Source: Nematostella vectensis
Taxonomy: Eukaryota; Cnidaria; Anthozoa; Actiniaria; Edwardsiidae
Assembly: GCF_932526225.1 (NCBI RefSeq)
Contig: NC_064039.1
Location: 11,426,139 to 11,490,138, forward strand
Direction of reading: 5' to 3'
DNA length: 64,000 nucleotides
Part shown: piece by piece, positions 31,170 to 43,123 of the stretch
How the letters are laid out: every line of letters starts with the position of its first letter
How positions within the stretch are numbered: the stretch's first letter is position 1
The notes under the pieces: generated by a model
What the model saw: only the letters and a program-made list of their open reading frames with translations
What the model was told of the DNA's origin: nothing
Database searches by the model: none
Made by a program: the position numbers and the translations under genes

Positions 31170-32550
31170 CTAATTTTTAAGTAGAAGAGACTGGTTCGGA
31201 AATACGAGGTACAAAAGGTTATGCCATTATTATTTTTTTAAGCGAGATTTTTAAGTCAACAAAGATATAGTTTCAAAGATACAATGGTAGCGGTCTCAAA
31301 TATCTGTCCATAGATCTAGTTTTATTACACAAAAGCTCTTTTATTCCCATTCTCATTGTGTTTGTTACCTTTAAATGATTTATGTAAGATATTTTTTTAA
31401 AGAAATCCTAAATTTTGGGCTGCACTATTTCTTAATAGTTTGTGAATTTATACATTGTTCGAAGTAATTCTGGCAGGAAAGAAAGAAAGAATGCTCTGAC
31501 AAAGACAAACATATGTTTGAAGACTCTATCGCTTATTATTGGCTCGGTGGCTTGTGTTCATTATGTTTCATCATAACGGGTAGGTATCTTTAAGATACAC
31601 GGCTTCTTCTTTCTTGCTTTCCAAAAAATTCTCTATTTCTTATTTACTTTTCTGAACAAATGAACTACCTTAATCATAATGCCTTTATAACACGAATCGA
31701 TATTTAGAACCATTGTTAGCCTCACCTTCCATCTTGAAAATGCAGCTAACTTGGAGCACGCGTCCTCGTCTGAGAGATAGCCCTCAAGTGAGCCGGGTGA
31801 TTTCAGGGAGTGCCTTTATACTCCTTGTGCTCTGACCTTTTATCATTTAAGCAGTTTGAGGTAAGTCCGATAAGTCTGGAGCACGCCGTGTTAGGCTTTA
31901 AAAGTTTAGAGGTTTCACACTAGAAAGGGGTACTCAAGCTCAAATTACGTCTAGATACGCCTGTGATACGTGGTTATTTATGGAGACAAAGATGGTATGG
32001 TTTTAGTACATCAAGATTACACGTCCCTGCGTATTTACAAAATAATCAATAAAGTCACAATGAGGTAACTTTAAGCAAAAACTCTAAGCAACTTTTAAAA
32101 CTTAACTGCGCATGCTCAAAGAGCGCGTGACTACAACATTTTCCTTTAAACGAAATAACGAATAGAAATAAATGGTGTCTAAACCAAGGGGTGAAAATGG
32201 CATGTAGTTTCGAAGAACATTCAAGAGTTTAAATTGTCAAATAAAATGAGACCATGATGGTCTCTTGTTATATACTAATAGCATATATAGTTAGAGTAAA
32301 ACAATGATAATATCCCGTAATCTCAATATCAGATATCAGTGATAATGTTCGGTATCGCGAGTTTGAACTGTCCATAGTTTGAACTACCGACTGTATAAAA
32401 AGATATAGCTACAAAGATATAGTTTCACATATACTGTAGTGGGTAGTCTCAAATATCTGTCTCTATGTTTAGTTATATTAGACAACTAGGGCTCTTTGAA
32501 GAAAACTTACGTTTACCACCTACGAACTCTTTACTTCAGAGTAGAAAGCT
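31170..32550. other. Intergenic DNA, nothing assigned
   Basis: AT-rich sequence with no convincing coding stretch. The phrase AAAGATATAGTTTCA(A/C)A recurs near 31262 and 32413, followed in both by TCTCAAATATCTGTC, indicating a diverged duplication about 1.15 kb apart. Confidence 0.4.
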
Positions 32551-33140
32551 TTCTTGTCCGTAACCAAGAATGCTGAACAGGACTAAATATACCTGCAGCC
32601 ATAACCTGCTGCGCATACCCAAAGCTCTTCAAGCTCTCAAGTAGACTGAGTATGCTCCCATTGTTTGCTCTCATTGTAGATTGCCCATCTCTGCTCAACC
32701 ATACCCAATGATCAGACCTTTTTCACGATGCGCGCGTCCAAGATGCCACAGACTGGCGGGCCTTAGCTGATCCAAAATGATGCGGACAAAGGGGAATTTG
32801 ACTCTAGCGCCAAAACTCTGCGAAAGAAGCACTCTGGCAGCTTTTTCTATAGCTTCGTCTCTACTTTGTACGCTATCTTAGATCAGCTGTGGGCAGCCAG
32901 TCTGTGGCATTTTGGATGCGCGCGCAACATCGTGAAAACGGTCTATTAAGCTCTCAAGTACGTTGTTTTTGTTATTCCCATCTTTTGGCGATCTTTGTAT
33001 ACATCAGAATATAAGGCTTTTCTTGTCTGGAACCAAGAATGCTTGACAGGACTAAAAATATCTGCCGCCAAGCTCTCAAGTACATTGTTTTTCTTATTCC
33101 CATATCTTGGCGTTCTTTGTAAACATGTAGAAGAGTCACA
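32550..33140. repeat. Tandem repeat of about 120 bp interrupted by a MITE
   Basis: A unit containing TTGTCTGGAACCAAGAATGC, GACAGGACTAAAAATAT and AAGCTCTCAAGTACGTTGTT occurs at about 32943-33065 and again at 33066-33140, with a partial older copy at 32553-32645. The 231-bp MITE (32714-32944) lies between the older copy and the others. Confidence 0.7.
32714..32944. mobile_element. MITE of about 231 bp
   Basis: The ends are AGACCTTTTTCACGATGCGC and the matching complement CGCAACATCGTGAAAACGGTCT. Further inside, CAAGATGCCACAGACTGGC faces GCCAGTCTGTGGCATTTTG. The imperfect terminal inverted repeat is about 45 bp. Non-coding. Confidence 0.75.
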
Positions 33141-33909
33141 GACAGCCAAAGGCTTCTGTCGTTTTTAAGTCGTGGATACGCGAAGTGTAGGAACGACTTT
33201 TTGCGGTTAGTAGGGATATGTCACTCGTACGCGACTCAAATGTAACCCAGAACCAATCAGTTTCGTAACAATCCCCCTCTATTAACTATGTTTTGACTTA
33301 TAAGACCCCGTCCCAACGAATCCCTCCGTTTCGCCGTTCTTTCGGGTACCGAAAACGGAGGCTTTCGAAAAACCTCCACAATCGGCCCAAGCCCAAAGCT
33401 AATGTAAAACTCATTTTCTGGAAATGTAGAACTAAGGATATAATATCCCGTGGCCATGTAATTCCTTTTACTGTACGCTTGGTTTGTGCAATCTATGGTC
33501 AAACTAATACAAAAGAGAGCAATTGATAGTGTGATCTAAAGTGTGTTCCAAGTATGATGACTAAAGTCATAATGTGCAAGCACGTTTACTAGTGCGGAGT
33601 GCGGAGTGCTAATAACCGGGACTAAAAAAACACTAGTTGATTCATTGCTTGAGTTTACATCTTTTATTGCCCTTTTCAGCCGGGGACAGTCTTGTCATCA
33701 TTGCGACGAATCTGGAAAAGATTGCAAACGCGCTTAGCCAGTCAGAAAGTAGCATTTGAAATAGACCACTTGGTGAATTTTGTACACACAGCCTTCATAT
33801 AAAGCCAAAAGTAGGAAGCAGAATATGATTTCAATTTGATATCCTAGTGTGGCCTTATCCTTTGGCAAAAGGTAAGCACACGAAAGACCAAATCTCTAGA
33901 CTCGCCTTT

Positions 33910-36900
33910 TCAAGCTGTTCCGTTAACGACACTTCCGTCAAACCAGATCTTCTTAGCGATATCGATCTTGGTTCTTATCTCGGCTCCTCCTTCGATTTTC
34001 ATTCTCACTTCGTACTGTGATTTGTCCAGGGGGTCCACGATCGCCTTGCCAGACGTCTGGGGGGTCCCAGAGAATGGCATCTCGATCTCAGCGCCGTGTT
34101 GCAAGATCAGGGGGGACACGCCTTCCGGTACAGCGCTTAACTCGACGAGCTGGTATTCGCAGAAAAACGGTGATAATGATTATAATAGTTTATGGCTCAA
34201 ACAATACGTATTAACTCAAACTATACGTATTATGGCAACTCACAAGAAAAACTGATGAATTAATAACTTCGACAAAAATCAGGAGCAACCAGATCTATAA
34301 AGATGCCGATTTGAGGAAGAGCAGATACATAGCATTTGATAGTACCTGCAGGACGTCCGGCTGTTTGGTCGGAATGTGCATGATGAAGGCCTTGTAAGCC
34401 GAGCCATACATGAAGTATCTGCTAAATTCTGGATATTTCTTCACCGTATGATCGAAGTGATCAAATCTGGCCACGTCTACCACCCTGACCGTCGTCCGCA
34501 TAAACGGCGCCTTCCCCTCCGTTGGCAAGCCGTAGTAGCAGTCAACCTACACATGGGACAATGCAGAGCACTCTTCATTAACTTCGGCTAAGAGAAGGTT
34601 GATCCCTGATACTTCAGATTTTTGAAGAGGAAATCTTATTGGTTAGTAAAAATAAAATGGATAACATGCCGATTTCACCCTTCCTATATGGCTGACCAGC
34701 TAGAATGCGAGAGTGAGGAACGAAATAACATTTTTCCCACAGTACTGTCATGGGTAAATCACTACTGAAAGTGACCAAGCGAAGAATAATTAAATTTGTC
34801 GTTACACTAAGACTTGGAGTACCTTGACTTCTGGTTCATGTCTGCCAGTGTCCCCTTTCTCAAAATCGTACAACAGAAGATCATGGAGACGTTTCTGTTC
34901 CACGCTACGTAGGGTCAGCGGCTCAGTATGCTTAGCGGCCGCGTCTGCCACAGCCTCCCCCTCGGCTGAGTTGAAGAACTGGATCTTGAAAGCAGCGCAG
35001 TACTGGTGCGAAACCGCTGGAAACTGACCGGCGTAGTAGCAAATCATGTGCTTGTTCTTTTTATTACCTGACAGCTGACCAGTGGTGATGAAGTCATGGT
35101 GGACGCTCGGGTCTGTCCCCTACAAAGTTGATTAAACATTAATGTGTTTCTTTGCAAGACAGGGTGTTACCACAATTCCAATCGTATTTATTCGCGCGTT
35201 TAAAGTATTGCTTTAAGTTTCTGATTTGAGAAGGAAAGAGTATAGGTGGGATAAAACGAACAACAAAATGACCCAACTTGTCTCGCAAAAAAGTTTAAAA
35301 AGGTTTGTTGCAGAAAAAAAGTTCGTTCTACTTCATCTGTTCTTACCGTTCCAATGGCATTAAGGATGGCGTTCCTCATGATGGCGCCCAGATCATCCAC
35401 GAAGTCGATAGAGGTCGCCCACGGATCCATGCACGTAGTGATGATGTACTTGACGCCTGTCGTGTCATACGGGTCGAGCTGCAGGGAAAAATCACAACTT
35501 TAATCTCGATTCCAGAGGCTTGAAGTCCTAAACTTTTGATAATTAGGGTTTTAGAATCCTTAGGTGTTTATGGTTCTTTTTGGTTAGATGATAGGTATAT
35601 TGGAAGAATCATAGTTTTGTCTGTCGGTGCGATGCTTGAGAAACCTAGAAACCCATGCAACCTATGCTTTTAGCCCTTCGAAGACCGCAAACATTTTCTT
35701 CAACAGTACTATCATAACTGGAAATCCCTACCCCATCTTTAATCTTCTATACTCACTCCGAGGCGTTTCTTGTACTTTCTAAGCGAGATGCTGTGTTCGT
35801 GATGGGCGTAAGTGGACGCGGTGACGAGCATGGGGAAGCGATACGAAGACACACGATCATCACTCATACACAGATCCTTGAACACCGCCTGTACCAGGTC
35901 ATTGCACAAATTCACATCCGAGTTGTTCTTAAGGTTGAAGGAGAAGCAAGGAATCATGGTATCGGGGCCAATCTCGCGAAGATATTCCATGGCTTCTGCA
36001 TCCTATGAATACGGACACCAACATGGAGGTTACGCTTTGCCACTTTAGTAAACAGCCCTGTTTAGTATGCAGGTCCTTGTGTACCACATACCCAAGCAGG
36101 CTCCCCCCTACCTGAGCGAGTTTCTTGTTAGGCCATTTCCGAATTCGGGTTTGCATTTGCCTAACTTAGCAAGTTCCTTGTTAGGCCTTTTGAGAATACG
36201 GGTCCTCTACCTGAGCGAGCTCCTCGTTAGTCCTGTTCAGAATACGGGTCCTCATGAACTTGATGTGCTCCACTCGGGTGCGGTCTGGTGGTAAAGGTTT
36301 GGTGGGAACCACAAAGAAGGGGTCATCGTCCTGTCCCAGGCAGGTCCACAGGCAGTACAACAGCTTGGAGGTGAATGTGCACTCAGCCAAGATACGACCG
36401 TAGCCATTCTTATGTAGGCCTACAACCTGAAGATGTATAGCATAGCCACAGATCAATATTACATCAGGACACGAATCGGTTTAAAAGTTACAATCCATTT
36501 GTACCATTTTTTTTATTTATCATAAAGGTCTAATCCACTTATGCCATTTTTCGAGGATCGTAGAACTCACCCTGTGAGCCATGATGATTCCCGCCGCGGC
36601 AGCACCAGGCTTGGACCCCTCAATACCCACATCCCCAAGGTTCAGTGATCCATGTAAGTACGACACTTTGTTAGTGATGCCCAAGAAGCTGTTGATGCGC
36701 TTGTCGCGGTAACAGATCGCTCCTCCGGGATAGGGACAGAAGCCGCTCTTATGTGGGTCAATCGTGATCGTATCTAAGTGTGGAATTGCAGAGAGCTGCT
36801 TGGTGGTGTAGTTACTGAGATGCATCTCTGGAACGAACCATTCCGGGTATTCTCCGCCGTCGTCTTCTGGTTTGGGTGGAGTCCGCAACATGGTGCAGAA

Positions 36901-39370
36901 GTAACCTCCCCAAGCCCCGTCTGCGTGGATCATGAAGTTCAAGCCCTGTGGACGATGTTAACTTGGTTTGGTCAAAGCGACCCTCCTCATCTCCCTATCT
37001 ACGCGAAAGTTGGCAAAAGTATAGGAGATGCATGGGGAAGGAAACAGTTTATAATTGTAGGAATCATTGAGGCTGTCAATCGACGTTGCTATTTATCATA
37101 AACCCTTTTACCCACCCGTCTGCGCATCTCATTACGAAGGTCTAGGATGTCGGTAAGGGGGTCCACAGCGCTCATTTCGGTCGTGCCCATGATGGCGATG
37201 ACACTCACTACAGGGATCCTGTTGGCCAGCTTGTCTTCCAAGAGGTGGCGGAGCCCTTGACAATAGAAATTGATTTTAACAAATTATCTTCCCTTATTAG
37301 CTAAGAGTTTATAGTGGGGTTTTTTTCCCTATAAGTAGATCATGTCCCAACATTGTTTTCGCTAAAGAAGCAGAAAACGTGGCAAATTATTTAATTTGAC
37401 TGATTGCCGGAAAAATTCAATAGCAACAATAAATCAATGCGCGCTATAAAAAGGCAAATTGACATTCGCGTGGATTTGCTGCAATGAACGGTCCAATGCA
37501 AAGTACGATGGGGTTCTGAAAAATGCTTGCAAATCAACCAAGTCTATTGTTTGATTTCTAGAACGGCGTTTGCAATAGCCCCTTTACAGGGGTTTCATAG
37601 CTTGAGTAAACGAGCGTCAAACAAGTCTAATCCACAGGCCTTATGGTTACGTTTCACGTTCACCCTTAAAATATTCGAAAATGTTTATCTGGAAAAAATG
37701 ATTCGTTTAGGTTGTATCAGGGTACTGGAAACAAATAGACTGGATTTGCCTAAAGCACAAGATGTTCTAAGGTGGAAAGTGTTGGAAATTAGAGAGCAAA
37801 TATGGGATCTCATGACAAAAATGCGCTCATTTTTTAAAATATTGTTTTATTAACCTAATGTCATTCTCTCCAAAAGGCCGGAAATAGCTCAAATTTTCAC
37901 ACAGCAACTATATGAAATAAAATAGCCCTTAAATGGAATACGATATGGATAAAATGAGACACCTTTTTGAAGATTGACATATGCTGATATAAATAAGATG
38001 TATTGCGTTAATCTAGGCACGCTATTGAGGTACCAACCTAAAACCAACAGTATGGTTCTGCACATTTCGGCCCCTGACCCAAATTGAAAAATTTCCCTAC
38101 GGAGAAAAAAAGCCATGGGTAGATGCCCAGTTCTATTACGAATTTTAGTATCTGCACTTTTTTTAATATTGCCAAAAATCGCGCATTTTATTTTTAGCGC
38201 GACAGGGTCGTGAAGGTGAACCGTAACCTTAAAGGGAAGGTGCTTCCCACGCGCCTTGCACACCTTTGACACACATCCGCGCGTTCTCATCCACGGGTAT
38301 AGTGATCAGGTTGCCCTTCCCCATGCCGAGTATGGTGCAGCCTTTGTAGAGAGACACGTGGGCTGTGGTTGGCGCCAGTACACACGGGTTCTGCTTCAAG
38401 CCATGGCGTGCGCAGAAGTTCTGGATACCTATGGCATCGTACCCATAGTTCGTCAGCACCTCCAGAAGATCGGACGACGTCATGCCACACATAGCGGATA
38501 CCTAGAACAGTATCGTAATGTTTTAACATTAAAAGTGATCTTAACGAAAGCCTGTTACCTTTGGGAGAGATGGTACCCAGGATACCGTTATGCTGCACAT
38601 GACGGACAACCAACTGACATATTTTTTATTCAGCCTTTTTTCGCGCTTGAATGGGCAGTTAAGCAAAAAATCAGGGTTGCTGCCTTTTAAAACGTAAAAT
38701 CAGCAAACAAGAGACACTCGTACAGTCTCGTTAAAAATAACAAGAAATATAAGGAAATATACTGAAAAATAATAAGTCCGGTCCCCCCTTTCATGTAACT
38801 TTTGCTTCGCCCCCCCCCCTCTTTTTTAAACTTCTGGATACGCCCCTGCTTATCTAATTGAGCACACTGTCGACTAAATTATCTAAAATAATAAAACGTT
38901 TAAAAAGTTGAAAATTCCACAATATTTTTCTTCTCCCTCACCTTATCGGGCATCTCAACAATGGTGTCCACGTCAAGGTTAAGCAGCTCCCAGGTAGTAC
39001 AGTCCGTAATGGCCATGTACGCGTTCCTGTGTGGTAAGAAGACCTTGTAGCCCTTAGCTTTAGCTAGAACCTCTTCATTCCTGATGGCATCGCACAAGCC
39101 AAGTGGATAAAATTTGACATTGCGCGCCGCCCACATCGCTTCTATATTAGCCACAGTGCCACCAGCAACAATATGACCCATTGCCTGGAATAGAAAGGAA
39201 TATGACCCATTGAAAGGGGTATATGAGTTATTGCCTATATATATATATAGTAGTGTGAAGGAAGATGCTACGATTCCCAACTTTTAGACATTATTAAAAA
39301 TTTACTAAACGTTTCGGCCCTTCGGCCTTCTTCAGTATAAAATAAGTTAAAAAGCTAAAAGATTTTTTAG

Positions 39371-39450
<80 letters not shown>

Positions 39451-39639
39451 GATGGTTGAAGGCTTTCATAGAAAGTGCTCAATACTCGAAAGTAGAGCGG
39501 TGTATAGTGTTGGTTTGAGAAAAATACAAACTACATAGGTTTCCCTACAAGCCTGTTTCGTGGTTGCCCCCTGATGAGTGGGCAACCACGAAACAGGCTT
39601 GTAGGGAAACCTATGTAGTTTGTATTTTTCTCAAACCAA

Positions 39640-39703
<64 letters not shown>

Positions 39704-39839
39704 ATTCCCGTCAGCCAACAGCCAGTCTATCTAAAAGGATCCAAGATACCAAGGCTCAGTAGCGAAAATATAAATATAGTAGTGTGAAGGAAGATGCTAC
39801 GATTCCCAACTTAAGTTAAAAAGCTAAAAGATTTTTTAG

Positions 39840-39877
<38 letters not shown>

Positions 39878-42470
39878 ATTCCCGTCAGCCAACAGCCAGT
39901 CTATCTGAAAGGATCCAAGATACCAGGGCTCAGTAGCGAAAATATAAATATAGTAGTGTGAAGGAAGATGCTACGATTCCCAACTTTTAGACATTATTAA
40001 AAATTTACTAAGGATGTCTTAAGCGCAAGGATGCCTTAAGTTGCGCCCTTAGCGCAACTGCTCTGACGAGAACTTTCTATGCCGTAGAAATAATGAATAT
40101 AAGAATTATTTGATAGAACAGGGTTATAAACCTGAATTAGTTTCTGGCAAATTTAATGAAGTTGCTTCTCTTTCTAGAAGTGAGCTACTTTAGCCTAAAT
40201 CGAATAGAGCCAAACGCAAGGTTACACCTCTGGTTATGGATTTCAATCCTAACCTTCCGGATATCGGGCAGATCGTTCGGAAAAATCTTAGTTTTTTGCA
40301 TTCCTCTACTTTTATGAAAGAGGTCTTTCCGGAAGGTAGTATAATTTCGGCATTTAGAAGGCCTAAAAATCTCAAAGACATCCTTGCGCCTTCTAAATTC
40401 AAGCAACGTGTGGCCACTGAAATCAGTAACCAAGAGAATAATAGTGGTTGTTTTAAATGCGGAAAGATATATATATATCTATGCGGAAAGATATATATAT
40501 ATATATGCGTGAGTGCAGGCGTTCATATAATAGTGCTCAATACATAGGTGTAGAGCGGGATATATCTTGGTTTGTAGGAAAAAACACGCGAACTGCCGTT
40601 TCATCTCTACAAGCCTTTTTAGTGGTTGCCCACTCATCAGGAGATTTAAAAAGGGATAGATGACTCATTGCCTGGAATAGAAAGGAATATATGAGTTATT
40701 GCCTGGAATAGAAAGTTATATGTATGACCGATTGCCTGGAATAGAAAAGGAACATATGAGCCATTGCCTGGATTAGAAAGGAACATATGACCCATTGCCT
40801 GGAATAGAAAGGAACATATGTGCCATTGCGTGGAATTGGAAGGGATAGCTAACCGATTGCCTAGAATAGAAAGTTATTTGTATGACCGATTGCCTGGAAT
40901 AGAAAGTTATTTGTATGACCGATTGCCTGGAATAGAAAGGGCTTTCGGACCCATTGCCACGGCTTGGGAAAGAAATCCTCACCTTGTCCGGGTCGAAGTC
41001 GATCATGGTACAGAGATCACGCCCAACTCCCACCTCGAACTTGGAGGTGACGGTGCCTACCTCGGCGACGCAGTTGTTCTGATTGTACATGAAGGCTACC
41101 ATGTAACCCAGGTTAGCAGCCATCAGGGTGTCCCATATCACATGACCCTGACATGAAATACAAGCCACAGGTTACAGGGCTTGGCGAGAGAGGGGAAGCA
41201 GGGGTACAGGATCGCCTCAACCCATACATTTTGTACATTTTATACATTTTGTACATTTTAACCTCAAATTTTGTACATTTTTAGTAGATTACTTGGCGAT
41301 CTTGGACCTCCAAGGACTTAGAACGCATGCGCATATAATTTAATCCATGTGGTTCATCCGCAACAGAAGGAATCAATCGTATATTATCACGTTTTCGTGT
41401 AGAAGGCAAATTCGATTTGAATACGCTTCGTGTAGACGTATTTTGGTAGTAAATGGTTAATATGCGGTTATGATCGCCGAATTATTGTTCAGACATCCAA
41501 AAATGAGTTATTCAGTACCAAACCCCACAAGTATTCACGGCACGCCTACACCACAGATACCCACCTTGTATCTGGAGGAAAAGAATGGAATTGACTTCCG
41601 TAGCTCGCTGTGCATGTTGTTGATTTCTTTGGTCATTTTACGGATTACCTCCTGGTAAGATGGCGCGTCTCTCATCTCGTCCGTGATAAAGTCCGGATCT
41701 TGAGGAAAGTAACTACAAAAAAGACAAAAAAAGACTATAGAGCTGCATACAAACGACTTTAAGAAATTAGATTTCGAAGATCAAAGTTGTAGGATCAGTT
41801 TTATCTGATAAATGTGATATTCGACCAGAATAGGCGACTTGTACTTATAAATCACGTGACTTTTTGGGTGGCAAACTCGCGCGGGCTCCGGCTTTTGGCG
41901 GGAAAATAACAACTAAAAGCAACTTATTCAGTGCTTACAAATCAGCCAGAAAATGGCTTAATCACATTTTTTTGTCATTTTGTATTGAATTTGCCACCGG
42001 AGAGCGCGCAGCAAAAATGGCATATTACAGCCAAATTAAAGGAAATTTTTAATAGGGGATGTAATTATTTTTTATATACGGTTTATGATGCCTTTGGTGG
42101 AACCTCAACCGAACGAGAACGTTTAATCTAGGCCTTAGCTAGTGTTATCTGATATTTTTCACAGCTAATTTGAAAGTAAAACTAGTTGACCATGTTGCTA
42201 TATTTTGAAATCACTCTTGAGTGTTCTATCCTATACCGTTAAGATTAATTCATAAAACTTACTTCATTCTGAATTTGATGTGTCCATCGATGGCCTCAAC
42301 CATTTGGCGCTTGAAAACGTTCCCGTTCTCGGCGTTCGGCCCGAGGAAGTACGCTCCCGTCTTAGCCCAGGGCTTGTCTTTACGCGCATCGTCGCGACCG
42401 AAGTTCGGGTATTTCATATGACTATACATATTGTACTTGGAGCAAGCCTTTATGTTGGCAAAAGGGTCTC
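33910..42470 (-). CDS. PLP-dependent group II decarboxylase, bacterial tyrosine decarboxylase-like (5' partial, 13 exons)
   Basis: Exons in coding order: 42470-42263, 41712-41565, 41147-40983, 39184-38942, 38501-38264, 37255-37116, 36945-36571, 36426-36211, 36002-35757, 35478-35347, 35119-34823, 34546-34346, 34149-33910. They join in phase to 948 codons plus stop; at least one 5' exon is unplaced. The first half follows bacterial-type tyrosine decarboxylases: YFPQDPDFITDEM, IPFFSSRYKGHVIWDTLMAA, MGHIVAGGTVANIEAMWAAR, then HADGAWGG (Asp for the pyridine nitrogen) and TIDPHKSGFCPYPGGAI with the Schiff-base Lys (codon 36750-36748). Family members remove CO2 from an aromatic or acidic amino acid using pyridoxal phosphate; the substrate is not deducible. 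About 300 C-terminal residues exceed the usual 600-residue family length. Minus-strand AATAAA lies near 33668-33663. Intron 40982-39185 carries a Penelope-like element. Confidence 0.88.
36106..36256 (-). repeat. Three tandem copies of an exon end plus donor
   Basis: The true exon end (36256-36211, reading TRILNRTNEELAQ then GT) is followed in the intron by two more copies (about 36210-36158 and 36157-36106) that still read TRILKRPNKELAK and TRIRKWPNKKLAQ; the last again has a GTAG donor. The period is about 50 bp. Confidence 0.85.
37260..38263. other. Intron of the decarboxylase gene, no element recognised
   Basis: About 1 kb, AT-rich. An open frame at 37527-37853 on the plus strand has no recognisable features. 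Confidence 0.4.
39305..39340 (-). ncRNA. Hammerhead-ribozyme-like motif (variant core)
   Basis: On the minus strand, CTGAAGA (39335-39329; consensus CTGATGA), stem II GGCC-GAAG-GGCC, then GAAAC (39315-39311). The single core change probably weakens or abolishes activity. It is the kind of motif carried in Penelope-like terminal repeats. Confidence 0.5.
39363..39450. repeat. Long (TA)n microsatellite
   Basis: About 80 bp of TA repeats; further TA arrays lie at 39643-39700 and 39843-39872 in the same element and at 54310-54366 at the inner edge of the large inverted repeat. Confidence 0.95.
39503..39646 (+). ncRNA. Hammerhead ribozyme core at the centre of a 67-bp-arm palindrome
   Basis: The plus strand has the canonical core CTGATGA (39571-39577), stem II GTGG-GCAA-CCAC (39578-39589), GAAA (39590-39593), a two-base-pair stem III around GGCT and the UA cleavage position. 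The whole motif and its 3' flank (39580-39646) are repeated as an exact reverse complement at 39503-39569, leaving a 10-base centre, CCTGATGAGT. The ribozyme strand would therefore compete with a very long hairpin. Confidence 0.75.
40490..40660 (-). ncRNA. Penelope-like terminal repeat with hammerhead ribozyme remnant
   Basis: On the minus strand: stem I ATCTC/GAGAT (40645-40641 with 40607-40603), core CTGATGA (40640-40634), stem II GTGG-GCAA-CCAC (40633-40622), but the essential GAAA is replaced by TAAA-like bases (40621-40615). The rest matches 28500-28665 in opposite orientation. Confidence 0.65.
40663..40965 (-). repeat. Array of about nine 31-bp units derived from a decarboxylase acceptor
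   Basis: Seen on the minus strand, units read TTTCTATTCCAGGCAAT followed by GG(G/T)TCATAT or a variant, the same sequence as the acceptor and first bases of exon 39184-38942. The array lies in the same intron, separated from the true acceptor by the Penelope-like cluster; one partial extra unit sits beside the true site at 39186-39230. Confidence 0.85.
41200..41290. repeat. Short TACATTTTG tandem repeat
   Basis: CATACATTTTGTACATTTTATACATTTTGTACATTTT-type tandem units in a decarboxylase intron. Low complexity with no further meaning visible. Confidence 0.75.
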
Positions 42471-42474
42471 CTGA

Positions 42475-43120
42475 CAGAAAACCGAGAGTCACATTCCGTA
42501 CGCCATTTAACAAACAAACCTCACTTTTACGTGCGTCGTCTTCTTATAGATCACAGATGACGTCACAGCGTGTCACGAGAAAGAAAATACGCAACAAAAA
42601 GCAGTAGAATATCTAGAGATCCTGACAAAATCACCAGGTAGTTTGTATAAATATTCCGTTATATATATCTTGGAGTAAATGCTACCGAGATAGCACTGCT
42701 TTAAGGAGTATGAAGATTTGACTCCTTGATTGGCCATTCGCGCATGAATACATTTTTTGTTTAAGCCGCCATAAGACTCTATCTCGGTGTAAGAACCTGT
42801 GAATTGTACACGAGTAGCGTTACATAGCCTCGCTTCTTTTTTTTTTAGAATGAATCATGATGAAAACAGAGCTTATATATAATCTACGCTTATGACTTGT
42901 GCTTATAAATAATCTATCTATATATATTATAGATTGCTACTACTAGCTACCTCAGCACTAGCACCTTCACTTTATAGGTCCTGAACACCACGTAAGGAGA
43001 AAATGCCGTTTTGTCGTTTGGGATGATTTACTTAAAATTGGCAAAAATGGAGTGACATTAACTCTATTTTAGCCGAAATCAAGGGATTTTTCTGTTATAC
43101 TATAAGTAACGAATTTTGAA
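42475..43120. other. Region upstream of the first placed decarboxylase exon
   Basis: An upstream exon with the start codon is expected here or further away but is not resolved. No in-frame ATG is contiguous with the exon ending at 42470, which begins at an acceptor in phase 1. Confidence 0.4.
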
Positions 43121-43123
43121 TTA

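Larger units (their letters stand above)
39240..40660 (+). mobile_element. Penelope-like element fragment with terminal repeats
   Basis: The cluster sits in a decarboxylase intron, antisense to the gene. A coding remnant (about 40080-40440, plus) reads EYKNYLIEQGYKPELV, VMDFNPNLPDIGQIVRKNL, SAFRRPKNLKDILAPSKFK and GCFKCGK, the order found at the C-terminal end of Penelope-type reverse transcriptase before the GIY-YIG domain; the nuclease domain is absent. Around it, the block GTGTGAAGGAAGATGCTACG occurs three times (about 39253, 39783, 39956) and CCCGTCAGCCAACAGCCAGT twice (39706, 39881), separated by long TA arrays. Three hammerhead-like motifs accompany it. Confidence 0.75.

Noticed and set aside
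37527-37853. 108-residue plus-strand frame in a decarboxylase intron
   Set aside because: No recognisable motif, splice link or promoter feature; expected by chance at this length in AT-rich DNA.
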